From the IMG/VR virus record IMGVR_UViG_3300000101_000235, positions 1 through 20,992 of that record: a stretch of 20,992 nt of DNA; one strand, written 5' to 3'. The stretch is from a virus. Below the pieces are notes generated by a model, which had not been told where the DNA came from, did not search any database, and saw only the letters and a list, made by a program, of their open reading frames with translations. The position numbers and the translations under genes are program-made. Shown here piece by piece: positions 13,459-20,982 of this stretch (position 1 is the first letter of the stretch; each line of letters starts with the position of its first letter).

Positions 13459-14834
13459 TAGGACTTGCCCTTCTTTAGCATTGCTATTGCCTGGTCGTAT
13501 GGTACGCTTTGGCCTTGACTATTTTTAAATATTACTTTAGCACCAGCCTTTTTGGCCATCATTGGTATTTTTATTAGATCTGATACAGTGCCGTCTTTGT
13601 TAGGTGACTTTACAATAGCATCCATACTTTGTTTTACTTTAGGTGTAACTGGTTTTCTATCAGCAACTATATGCATTGATAAATTAGGACTTATGTTGTA
13701 ATTAATTTTAAAGTTTTTATCACTTTGACTAATACCCAAGCCACCAGATCTTATACCCATTTCACCTTTGTCAATCAAGTTTCCTTTTAGATCATATACA
13801 GCGTCTGTATCTACTACTGTTGTAGATGTACTAAGGTCTATACCATTCTTTTTTAATATTTCTGCATCAGCTGGTTTTTGTCCGAAGTCGGGATTTTTAG
13901 TTGTTACTGAGGTATTAGCATCAACAGTAATTGTACTTTTTATAAAATCATGTATTTGACTGTAACCTTTTATCTTAGGAGTTTTCCATCTAATCAAACG
14001 GGAACCGTCAAAAGTATATGTGCCACCACCGTTACTAACATGCATAATATTGTCGTTATACTTGTCCTGTTTATACGTAGTACCGTCTGATTTAGTATGA
14101 CCATCTCTACTACGAGGGATTGTTGCGTCTGGTGCTTTAGGAGGTTGCGACATTTTAATTGGCTTTATCTTGTTAGGAACTGGATTATCATCTTCTTGTA
14201 TGCTTTCAGCAGGTACTTCTGGATCACCAAGTGCGTCATTAAGCAACTTACTAGCAGTTTCACCGTTACCTGGATACATTAATTCTGCAGCTTTTGCTTT
14301 TGATTCATCATCCATTTCAGGCCACGTTGCTCTAAGTTCACTTGCACTCTTAATATCCATACCACTAAAATTAAAATCAATCGTAGGACCATATGTCATA
14401 TAACCATGCATATCTGCACCGTGTTCTAGTTCACCATTGTAGCTTATAATGTAGCCCATTTGTCCATCGCTTTTTCTTATCTGATCCGGCTTAGGATGAC
14501 TTGTTTGATCTTTTTCGCTACGTACAAATACTAATGCAGTATTTTCTGGATCACTTAGTAAGCCTGTATACGACAACGCATTGAAAGGACTTTTAACTTG
14601 TATAAAGCGTTGTGTAGGTACACCGGCCATAGCAGCTAATTTTTGTTTTATAGCAAAAGGAAAGGGTCGAGACTTAGTGTCGTCGGTAGCAGCTACATAA
14701 ACATTAGGTTTACCGAACGTGTCAACTGCCCAGTCGTATAAACTTTTGTGTCCAGGATGGAAAGGATGAAATCCTCCTGGCATAACTGCAACAACCTTCT
14801 TTTTACGTTCTTCAAATAATTCCCTTAGTTTCAC
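13458..14834 (-). CDS. HxGH nucleotidyltransferase with capsid-leader-like N-terminus and long unknown C-terminus
   Basis: The 458-aa protein starts MKLRELFEER, closely resembling T4 capsid-targeting leaders. An adenylyl/cytidylyltransferase fold follows: VMPGGFHPFHPGH (18-29..) with HPGH at 26-29, and SASELR (163-168) in the position of the family's (S/T)xxxR helix motif. NMN/phosphopantetheine adenylyltransferases and cytidylyltransferases share this fold; substrate cannot be told. Residues about 215-458 are beta-rich, Lys/Asp/Gly-rich and unrecognised, with a basic end (AIAMLKKGKS). The start is GTG 14834 overlapping the upstream stop. It is unrelated in detail to the short TagD-like enzyme at 3132. 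Neighbours are late proteins, odd company for a free metabolic enzyme. Confidence 0.75.
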   Translation of the reverse strand: MKLRELFEERKKKVVAVMPGGFHPFHPGHKSLYDWAVDTFGKPNVYVAATDDTKSRPFPFAIKQKLAAMAGVPTQRFIQVKSPFNALSYTGLLSDPENTALVFVRSEKDQTSHPKPDQIRKSDGQMGYIISYNGELEHGADMHGYMTYGPTIDFNFSGMDIKSASELRATWPEMDDESKAKAAELMYPGNGETASKLLNDALGDPEVPAESIQEDDNPVPNKIKPIKMSQPPKAPDATIPRSRDGHTKSDGTTYKQDKYNDNIMHVSNGGGTYTFDGSRLIRWKTPKIKGYSQIHDFIKSTITVDANTSVTTKNPDFGQKPADAEILKKNGIDLSTSTTVVDTDAVYDLKGNLIDKGEMGIRSGGLGISQSDKNFKINYNISPNLSMHIVADRKPVTPKVKQSMDAIVKSPNKDGTVSDLIKIPMMAKKAGAKVIFKNSQGQSVPYDQAIAMLKKGKS

Positions 14835-15151
14835 TTGTACTCGCCTTTTTTAATTTCTTCCATTTCTTCTGAAAATAGTTTATTTAAAATAGCATCACGG
14901 TGTTCTTTTGTATATAAATCATCTGGATGTTTTGCTAAATTATACTTTTTACAGTAACTTGTACAGCCGTGATTAACCATGTCACCTAAGCATTTTCTAG
15001 GATTTATTTCTTGACCTTTATTATGCATATCAGCAATACTTGCCATCGCAGGAAAATATTCCTTACGATAAAACTCAGGGTCATTACGCATATAAAAACT
15101 TGTGTCGTCTACTAAATCAAATTGTGGCTCTACTACTTCGAATATCTTCAT
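14831..15151 (-). CDS. Small Cys-containing protein with leader-like N-terminus (106 aa)
   Basis: MKIFEVVEPQ resembles the neighbours' leaders (V-V-E instead of L/I-x-E). Residues 50-70 carry three Cys and a His (NPRKCLGDMVNHGCTSYCKK), a spacing that could bind metal, though no named zinc-finger pattern fits. The rest is helical and charged, ending EEMEEIKKGEYK. The start ATG 15151 lies 3 nt after the upstream stop, and its stop overlaps the GTG start of the nucleotidyltransferase. I do not recognise the family. Confidence 0.65.
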   Translation of the reverse strand: MKIFEVVEPQFDLVDDTSFYMRNDPEFYRKEYFPAMASIADMHNKGQEINPRKCLGDMVNHGCTSYCKKYNLAKHPDDLYTKEHRDAILNKLFSEEMEEIKKGEYK

Positions 15152-15154
15152 AAC

Positions 15155-15739
15155 TTACCACTTTCTACAAGACCAGTAACGTGCTTTATGACGCGGTCCT
15201 GGATTATCACAGTTGTGTCTTGCTCTAAAAGAGCGTCTTGCTGCTGGATTATTTTTTCTAATACGCATAGACTTACCTTTAACACTTGATCCACCGTGTC
15301 CAAAGTTAACTTTAACTACATTGCCTTTTGGATTCTTAACATATACTTTAAACTTTTTAGTGTCGCCAGCCATTGGCTTACCAAGTTTAACTTTACGTCC
15401 TTGATATTCTGCTTCATCGATAACATCATCATCGTTATACCACATCTCACCGTACTCTGCATAAAAGTCGTCATCGTCGTCAAATGTAACTTCGTCTAAA
15501 TCTTCTGCTTCGTGTGCATTTACAAAAATATCAAAATCTTCATAACCTTCTGAAAATAAATAGTTTGCTAATTTATTTGCATATTCGCCTGATTCCTGTT
15601 CGTCAAGTGTTCTAGGCAAAGGTATTTGCATAACTGTTGTGTCTTGTTCGCTTTCAAACGTTTCATAAATGGGAAATGCACTTTCGTCTAATGTTTTAGT
15701 TTCCTGTTTTTCCATTACTACTGTTACATAATGTTCCAT
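15155..15739 (-). CDS. Acidic-basic two-part protein with conserved two-Cys C-terminal module
   Basis: The 194-aa protein is sharply split by charge. Residues 1-112 are acidic, with an Asp run at 87-91 and (L/I)xE sites such as TLDE (16-19). Residues 114-194 are strongly basic: GRKVKLGKPMAGDTKKFKVY, then KNPKGNVVKVNFG, then a tail with RARHNCDNPGPR and ARYWSCRKW (Cys177, Cys191). I recall this tail as common on T4-like marine phage proteins. The acidic part is scaffold-like, and the basic part could contact DNA or capsid. Start ATG 15739 is behind TAAGGA. Function unknown; late assembly role inferred. Confidence 0.7.
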   Translation of the reverse strand: MEHYVTVVMEKQETKTLDESAFPIYETFESEQDTTVMQIPLPRTLDEQESGEYANKLANYLFSEGYEDFDIFVNAHEAEDLDEVTFDDDDDFYAEYGEMWYNDDDVIDEAEYQGRKVKLGKPMAGDTKKFKVYVKNPKGNVVKVNFGHGGSSVKGKSMRIRKNNPAARRSFRARHNCDNPGPRHKARYWSCRKW

Positions 15740-15748
15740 GTTTATTCC

Positions 15749-16114
15749 TTAATGATTTAGTAATACACTGCTTACAGTACCGTCAGTCCAAGCACTAATA
15801 TAAGCTCTAACCCATACATAGTTACCTGTAAAGTTATACGTATGTGTACCAGTATTATACTGTCCGCTATCGTCTGTACTTGTTAAATTGGTTCCTGTAA
15901 TAGTAAACCAGTCAGCATCAGTAGGATTGACAGCAAGTGTAGCTTGCATATCTATAGCACCTTGAAACCCTGTTACTGTGTATTGTACACTATGAAAACC
16001 GTCACTACGTCCGTAGTAACCGTCTCCTTTGAATTTTTCACCTGTATGAGTCTGTACAGTACTGTCTCCTACGTGTGCTTGATTTGATATTATTGTTTCA
16101 CTATTACTTGGCAT
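15749..16114 (-). CDS. Beta-rich probable virion surface or tail-associated protein (121 aa)
   Basis: The protein is rich in Thr, Ser, Gly, Asn and aromatics, with alternating beta-strand pattern (QYTVTGFQGAIDMQATLAV, then THTYNFTGNYVWVRAYIS). It lacks Lys runs and Cys. This is typical of small beta-sandwich structural or fibre-related domains and resembles short marine phage structural proteins with FHSVQYTVTGF-like strands. The start chosen is ATG 16114 (MPSNSET), 4 nt after the upstream stop. An ATG at 16138 in the same frame would overlap that gene by 20 nt and add a non-beta peptide. GATAAATA just upstream could be a late promoter but would leave almost no leader. Confidence 0.68.
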   Translation of the reverse strand: MPSNSETIISNQAHVGDSTVQTHTGEKFKGDGYYGRSDGFHSVQYTVTGFQGAIDMQATLAVNPTDADWFTITGTNLTSTDDSGQYNTGTHTYNFTGNYVWVRAYISAWTDGTVSSVLLNH

Positions 16115-16118
16115 ACAC

Positions 16119-16772
16119 TTATTTATCAGTTTTTGCAATGTATACTAATTTGTCGATTCGCTGTATATTACCAATGAACAGAGTTAGTAATTGCATTACT
16201 TTCTCATCTCTAACGTAAATATAAAAGCCTTTTACATAACCGTTGTTTGCTATCTCTCTTAAACAAACAGGTCCTGCTTTTGCTTTATCTTCGTTAGATA
16301 TTATCCAATTTGCTAATGCAGGGTCAACATTTTCGCCTAAACTTACTTTATATTCAAACTTAGGAGGATCCGATACAACAATAACATTTTTATTTAATTT
16401 TGGTACATCTATACGAGGCTCCCAGAATTCAATGGCACTAAATTTTTCTGATATATGGGATAGCCATTGATATTCTTGTGAGTATACTTGTATTAGATCA
16501 GCTTCAATTCTAAGTTTAAAGTCAAGTTTTTTTGAAAACTCTATATATAAATTTCTAGCATCAAAAAAAGTTTTATGTGACATGTGTTCAACCCTCATGC
16601 CGTAATTTCTTACTAGAGGAAGATTTTGTTCGTAAAGTAATTGGATTTCATCTAGCACATCTTTTGCGTGTGCTAGTTTTTTTTCTCTAAATATTGAAGC
16701 AAGTGTGTTCCTAACAACTACCTTATAAGGATATTCGTTATAAAAGAGCTTAATTGTTTCACACTTTTTCAC
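16119..16772 (-). CDS. Unrecognised 217-aa protein downstream of clpA
   Basis: I do not recognise its function. The protein opens with TIKLFYNEYPYKVVV, a beta start, then helices (LASIFREKKLAHAKDVLDEI). It continues with basic and aromatic segments, and a C-terminal half with IDVPKLNKNVIVVSDPP, ALANWI and GFYIYVRDEKVMQLLTLFIG. It has no membrane segment or metal motif. I recall similar proteins as hypothetical in marine phages. The start is GTG 16772 behind AAGG, overlapping the clpA end by 14 nt, which suggests coupled translation. There is no other start until codon 59. A role in replication or host takeover is possible; nothing here proves it. Confidence 0.68.
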   Translation of the reverse strand: MKKCETIKLFYNEYPYKVVVRNTLASIFREKKLAHAKDVLDEIQLLYEQNLPLVRNYGMRVEHMSHKTFFDARNLYIEFSKKLDFKLRIEADLIQVYSQEYQWLSHISEKFSAIEFWEPRIDVPKLNKNVIVVSDPPKFEYKVSLGENVDPALANWIISNEDKAKAGPVCLREIANNGYVKGFYIYVRDEKVMQLLTLFIGNIQRIDKLVYIAKTDK

Positions 16773-18999
16773 TTACAGTTTTACCTTCTGTCTTCAAAGA
16801 TATTTCATTGTCGACCATGTCAATAGTTACTTTACCACCATCTTTAAGATCACCGAATAATAATGCTCTTGCTAATGGACGTTTGATCTCTTTATCGATA
16901 ACACGTTGTAAGGGTCTTGCACCCATTTTAGGATCAAATCCTTTATCAACTAAGTAATCAAGGGTTTCGTCAGTTACACTTATTGTAACATTCTTATCTT
17001 TGACCATGTCTTTAAGTTCAACAAGAAACTTACCAACAATTTTCATCATAACCTCTTTGCTTAGTTTAGCAAAAGTTACAATACCATCAAGTCTGTTTCT
17101 AAACTCTGGTGCAAAGTATTTCTTAAGAGCGCCGTCCTCGTATTCTTTTTCAAACTCGTCACCGAATCCAATTGAATTCTTTTCAGCATCTGCTGCGCCT
17201 AGGTTAGTTGTAAGAATTAAAATACAGTTACGTGCATCTGCTTCTTTACCATTAGAACCTGTGATCTTACCATTGTCCATAATCTGTAATAAAACTTGCG
17301 ATACATCTGGATGAGCTTTTTCGATCTCATCTAACAGTAGTACACAGTTTGGATTCTCTTGCAACTTCTCAATTAACAATCCACCCTTTTCTTCGTGTCC
17401 TACATACCCCGGAGGAGATCCAAGTAGTTTACTTACACTATGACGCTCTTGATATTCACTCATATCAAAGCGTACAAGAGTAGTACCTAAATGTGTAGCA
17501 AGTGCTTTTGCTGTTTCTGTTTTACCAGTTCCTGTTGGACCCATAAATACAAAACTACCAATTGGTTTATCTGCGCTCTTTAGGCCTGCCTGGCTCACAA
17601 GTATCTTATCTACAACATCTTCAACTGCTTTATCTTGGCCGTATACTTGACTCTTAATGTTATGTTCAAGATGTGCAAGATTTTCAGTTTCACGTTCAGC
17701 AACTTGTTCTTCTGGAATGTTAATTACTTTTGCAAGTTCAAATTGAATTGATTCTGCTGTAACAACTTTTTCTTTTACAGGTGCCTTCAAGTTAAAGCGT
17801 GAACATGCTAAGTCTATTAAGTCAATTGCTTTATCAGGAAGTTTTTTATCTGCTTGATATTTTACACTAAGTTTAATAGACTCGTCAATTGCTTCTTGTG
17901 TAATAATAGTAGTATGATAATCTTCGTAATATTTTTTAATACCGTTAAGGATATCATTTGTTACTTCTACACTAGGCTCATCAACTGTTACACGCTGGAA
18001 TCTACGCATCAATGCACGGTCTTTTTCAAAGTACTTACGATACTCGTCCCATGTAGTTGATGCAACAACTTTTAAGTCGCCTTTAGTAAGTGCAGGCTTC
18101 AGCATGTTTGCTAGATCGTTTGAACTGTTTCCTCCACCAGCACCAGCACCATTCATCATGTGTGCTTCGTCGACAAACATAATTGTTTTGCCTTGCTTTT
18201 TTAATCCTGCTAGTACAAGTTTAAATCGTTCTTCAAAGTCTCCACGATACTTACTACCTGCTAACATAGCACCAATGTCTAAATTAAATACTTTATATTC
18301 TTGTAAAAATTCTGGGACATTACCTTGAACAATATTAAATGCCATACCTTCTGCAATAGCTGTTTTACCAACACCTGGATCACCTACAAGTAATACGTTA
18401 TTTTTCGAGCGTCTTCCGATTGCTAATGCAATATTATCTAGTTCAATTTCACGTCCGATAACTGGATCAATTTTATTTTGCTTTACTTCTTCGTTTAGAT
18501 TAGTTGTAAATGCCCGTAGGGCTCTTTGTGCTGCACCTGATGCTTCTTCGTCTTCGTAATTAGTTTCGAATTCAGCTTGTAAGTATTCAGCAAAAGATGC
18601 TTTACTAATTCCTGATTTTTCCATGTAATAGTTTGCATGGGTTTTCTTTTCATGAAGCATACTAAGAGCAACATCACTTAGTTCAATATTAGGTCTCCCT
18701 GCAAATAAAACTTGCGTAAATGCTCTGTTTAAAACACGTTCTACAGTTTGTGTTTTTTTAGGCTTATGCTTTGGATCTTCTATTTTGATCTCGTTCATCT
18801 CATTTTTAATATGATGTTCTAAGTTGGATTTCAAAAAGTCAACGTCAGCGCCAAATCCTTTACATAAATTATAAAAATTTTCACTACACATCATTGCAAA
18901 TAGTAAATGCTCTAGAGTCACAAATTCATGACCTAATTTTTTAGCATCTCTAATTGACTTGTCAAATACCAACTGTAAATCTTTTGATGGTTCTACCAT
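16759..18999 (-). CDS. clpA: ClpA-type AAA+ unfoldase with ClpP-docking loop
   Basis: The 746-aa protein is nearly the size of E. coli ClpA (758 aa). It has a Clp N domain (1-142). AAA1 has Walker A GDPGVGKT (206-213), pore loop KYRG (250-253) and Walker B FVDEAH (275-280). AAA2 has Walker A GPTGTGKT (487-494), pore loop GYVG (531-534), Walker B LLLDEIE (554-560) and sensor 2 GARPLQR (693-699). There is no ClpB middle coiled coil. It keeps I610-G611-F612 in the loop after sensor 1, matching the IGL/IGF tripeptide that docks ClpA/ClpX on ClpP. It should therefore unfold proteins and feed ClpP; no clpP is in the window, so host ClpP is the likely partner. Start ATG 18999 overlaps the deformylase stop (TAATG), SD GGAG. 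Confidence 0.93.
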   Translation of the reverse strand: MVEPSKDLQLVFDKSIRDAKKLGHEFVTLEHLLFAMMCSENFYNLCKGFGADVDFLKSNLEHHIKNEMNEIKIEDPKHKPKKTQTVERVLNRAFTQVLFAGRPNIELSDVALSMLHEKKTHANYYMEKSGISKASFAEYLQAEFETNYEDEEASGAAQRALRAFTTNLNEEVKQNKIDPVIGREIELDNIALAIGRRSKNNVLLVGDPGVGKTAIAEGMAFNIVQGNVPEFLQEYKVFNLDIGAMLAGSKYRGDFEERFKLVLAGLKKQGKTIMFVDEAHMMNGAGAGGGNSSNDLANMLKPALTKGDLKVVASTTWDEYRKYFEKDRALMRRFQRVTVDEPSVEVTNDILNGIKKYYEDYHTTIITQEAIDESIKLSVKYQADKKLPDKAIDLIDLACSRFNLKAPVKEKVVTAESIQFELAKVINIPEEQVAERETENLAHLEHNIKSQVYGQDKAVEDVVDKILVSQAGLKSADKPIGSFVFMGPTGTGKTETAKALATHLGTTLVRFDMSEYQERHSVSKLLGSPPGYVGHEEKGGLLIEKLQENPNCVLLLDEIEKAHPDVSQVLLQIMDNGKITGSNGKEADARNCILILTTNLGAADAEKNSIGFGDEFEKEYEDGALKKYFAPEFRNRLDGIVTFAKLSKEVMMKIVGKFLVELKDMVKDKNVTISVTDETLDYLVDKGFDPKMGARPLQRVIDKEIKRPLARALLFGDLKDGGKVTIDMVDNEISLKTEGKTVSEKV

Positions 19000-19502
19000 T
19001 AACTAACTCCTGCCATTAATTTTTTTTGTTTCTTTTTTGCCATATCTAACTTCAACTTACTTACCCTATCTGTAAACTCTATACCTTGTAGATGATCATA
19101 TTCGTGTAGGAAGCATCTAGCATCTATCCCACTAAACTCTAGTATACACTCATTCTCCTCAATGTCAAGGAACTTTGCTACCAATTTCTTTGGTCTGCGT
19201 ATATTTAATAATAAACCTATATGACTTAAACACCCTTCTTTCCCTAGTTCAGTATTTTCGTCTACTTCTAGTATTTCCGGATTAATTATAGCAAACGGTT
19301 TAGTTACTTCTTTGTGTTCGATAGGTCTCATTACAAATATTTGTGCATCTAATGCCACTTGATTAGCTGCTAATCCTATACCATTCTTAGAAAGCATAAT
19401 ACTTGCCATTCTTCCTGATATTTCCTTGGCGTTTAGTTCTTTAAAATTAAAAGGTCTAACTTTCTTTTCTAACCAAGAATCAGGTGATTTAACTAGTTCC
19501 AT
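18999..19502 (-). CDS. def: Peptide deformylase
   Basis: The 167-aa protein has all three deformylase motifs: GIGLAANQ (41-48), EGCLS (89-93, metal ligand Cys91) and HEYDH (133-137, metal ligands H133 and H137 and catalytic E134). It removes the formyl group from new protein N-termini. The length equals bacterial enzymes and it keeps a basic C-terminal helix (VSKLKLDMAKKKQKKL); many marine phage deformylases are shorter and lack that part. The start ATG 19502 overlaps the dnaJ end by 14 nt behind AAAGGA. In marine phages deformylase is thought to keep up with fast phage protein synthesis; here it shares an operon with DnaJ and ClpA, pointing to protein maturation and quality control. Confidence 0.95.
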   Translation of the reverse strand: MELVKSPDSWLEKKVRPFNFKELNAKEISGRMASIMLSKNGIGLAANQVALDAQIFVMRPIEHKEVTKPFAIINPEILEVDENTELGKEGCLSHIGLLLNIRRPKKLVAKFLDIEENECILEFSGIDARCFLHEYDHLQGIEFTDRVSKLKLDMAKKKQKKLMAGVS

Positions 19503-20298
19503 TTCGTATGTCCTTTATTTGGTTTATTTGCTGTTCGTTTAATATTGGCATCTTTGCATCTAACTTAATATGTATATTACCTGGTCTTTTAGTATGAACA
19601 TCCGGTATTCCGTGTCCTGTAATACTAAAGGTTGTTCCTGGTTTAGTGCCAGCAGGTACAGTTAAACTAAATTTTCTATTTGTAGGAGTAACTACTTCAA
19701 TTATAGTACCTACAATAAAATCAAAAACATTTATTTGTCTTGTAGCATGAATGTTATTACCATCTCTGTGCCATATTGGATCTCTTCCAACTTTAACTTT
19801 TAAAATTAAATTTCCTTTAGGCAATCCGTTTATACTATCGTCACCTAATCCTGCAAATTTTACTGTACTTCCATTTTGTACTCCTGGAGGAATAGCTGCA
19901 TCTAAGTAGCCTGTTCGTCCACTTGGAAGATTGTATTGTATATTTACACCAACCCCTGTAAATACTTCTTTAAATTCTAATGAATAGTTAAGTGCTATAT
20001 CTTGGTTACGCTGTTGGCGCTGTTGAGGATGTCTAAATCCAAAGTTTGCAAAGATATCTTCAAATCCTCCCATACCTTGAAAGCCATTTGGTCCAAACCC
20101 TTGTGGTTGTGGGTTATCATATTGCTGACGTTTTTGGGGATCTTTAAGAGTAGAGTATGCTTCATTAATTTGCTTGAATTTAGCATCGCTTCCACCATTA
20201 CGGTCGGGATGATGCTGCATACTTAATTTCTTGTACGCTTTTTTAAGATCTGCTTCAGAAGCATTTCTACCTACACCGAGTGTTTCGTAATAGTCCAT
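19489..20298 (-). CDS. DnaJ/CbpA-type J-domain co-chaperone (no zinc finger)
   Basis: The 269-aa protein has a J domain at 1-65 with HPD at 30-32, a Gly/Phe/Gln linker (66-97), then two beta-sandwich substrate-binding domains (about 100-255: PPGVQNGSTVKFAGLGDD and VPAGTKPGTTFSITGHG are the class signatures). There is no CxxCxGxG cluster, so it is a class B/CbpA-like protein, shorter than E. coli CbpA (306 aa). It lacks most of the C-terminal dimerisation part. It should stimulate an Hsp70 ATPase, presumably host DnaK since no hsp70 is here. The start ATG 20298 has no clear SD and sits in an inverted repeat, suggesting structure-controlled translation. It overlaps the deformylase gene. Confidence 0.92.
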   Translation of the reverse strand: MDYYETLGVGRNASEADLKKAYKKLSMQHHPDRNGGSDAKFKQINEAYSTLKDPQKRQQYDNPQPQGFGPNGFQGMGGFEDIFANFGFRHPQQRQQRNQDIALNYSLEFKEVFTGVGVNIQYNLPSGRTGYLDAAIPPGVQNGSTVKFAGLGDDSINGLPKGNLILKVKVGRDPIWHRDGNNIHATRQINVFDFIVGTIIEVVTPTNRKFSLTVPAGTKPGTTFSITGHGIPDVHTKRPGNIHIKLDAKMPILNEQQINQIKDIRNGTS

Positions 20299-20315
20299 AC
20301 TATTACTTATAGTAT
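20297..20315 (-). repeat. Perfect 7-nt inverted repeat over the dnaJ start
   Basis: The minus strand reads ATACTAT-AAGTA-ATAGTAT; the second arm includes the A and T of the dnaJ ATG. No Shine-Dalgarno lies in the 17-nt gap. An AT-only 7-bp hairpin could mask the start and open with heat or with arriving ribosomes. Confidence 0.55.
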
Positions 20316-20702
20316 CTATTTGTTAGATTTACTAGATCCGGTATAAAGGCCAAACCAAGCTGCACCAGCACCTACTACAATACTAACAAGACCACTTTGT
20401 TCAAAACTTGGAGCAGGCAAATCCATAAACCAAATTACTACTTTGTACAATAGTATAATATACACAGTTAAGAACATTCTTGGAAAAATTCTCCAAGCAT
20501 CAAGTGCTTTAGCTAAGTGTATAAGTTTTGCATACGGATTAGGACCCATGTCTTTTACACTAGTATCTACTTCTAAGTCTAGTTTAACTTTACGTGTAGT
20601 TGTATCTTGTGTGCTTACTACTACAGCATCTGGCTTTTTTTCTGCTACTGGAGCAGGAGCCGCCGCTGGTTTATCTAAATCTTCAAGTTTTTTTCTTGGC
20701 AT
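20316..20702 (-). CDS. Two-helix membrane protein with Pro/Ala-rich N-terminus (128 aa)
   Basis: The first about 65 residues are polar (PAAAPAPVAEKK low-complexity, then charged). They are followed by a helix LTVYIILLYKVVIWFM (about 79-94) and a Gly/Ala-rich second helix SIVVGAGAAWFGLY (about 107-120), ending GSSKSNK. With a cytoplasmic N-terminus both ends would be inside. Size and topology allow a holin or virion-linked membrane protein, but no lysin is adjacent, so this is open. The start ATG 20702 lies behind GAGGGA and overlaps the upstream gene by 20 nt. Confidence 0.68.
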   Translation of the reverse strand: MPRKKLEDLDKPAAAPAPVAEKKPDAVVVSTQDTTTRKVKLDLEVDTSVKDMGPNPYAKLIHLAKALDAWRIFPRMFLTVYIILLYKVVIWFMDLPAPSFEQSGLVSIVVGAGAAWFGLYTGSSKSNK

Positions 20703-20982
20703 TTTTCTTTCCCTCTAGTTTATTAAGACGTGCTTCTAATTCATCTATTTTAGATGTTATTTTAGGATATTTTACACGCCAAGCATTTGGATCATTTTGT
20801 AGCCATGTCCATCCCCAACGTATTGCTAGGTACTCTAGTGCGGCATCAAACTTGCGAACTGCCCATGTTGCCATTCTTGTATCTTTGAACCAGAATAAAA
20901 ATCCTGCTCCAAATACTGATCCAGCTAATGCTGTGTAAATCCATAGACGATTGCTCGCCATTTGTTCAATCATTTCCCACAT
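20683..20982 (-). CDS. Single-pass membrane protein with C-terminal coiled coil (99 aa)
   Basis: One strong membrane helix (about residues 13-31, LWIYTALAGSVFGAGFLFWF) is followed by an amphipathic Trp-rich segment (IRWGWTWLQNDP), then a short heptad coil (ITSKIDELEARLNKLEGKK) and a Lys tail. This is an anchored, oligomerising small protein. The start ATG 20982 lies behind AGGGA, 10 nt from the window edge, so its upstream neighbour is not visible. It overlaps the next membrane gene by 20 nt, and the two are likely partners. Confidence 0.66.
   Translation of the reverse strand: MWEMIEQMASNRLWIYTALAGSVFGAGFLFWFKDTRMATWAVRKFDAALEYLAIRWGWTWLQNDPNAWRVKYPKITSKIDELEARLNKLEGKKNAKKKT

Noticed and set aside
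16120-16127. GATAAATA late box just before the beta-rich protein
   Set aside because: A start about 6 nt downstream would coincide with the ATG, leaving no leader. It also encodes the end of the upstream gene, so coincidence is likely.
20316-20702. Naming the two-helix protein a holin
   Set aside because: Topology is compatible but there is no lysin or spanin next to it and no family signature.
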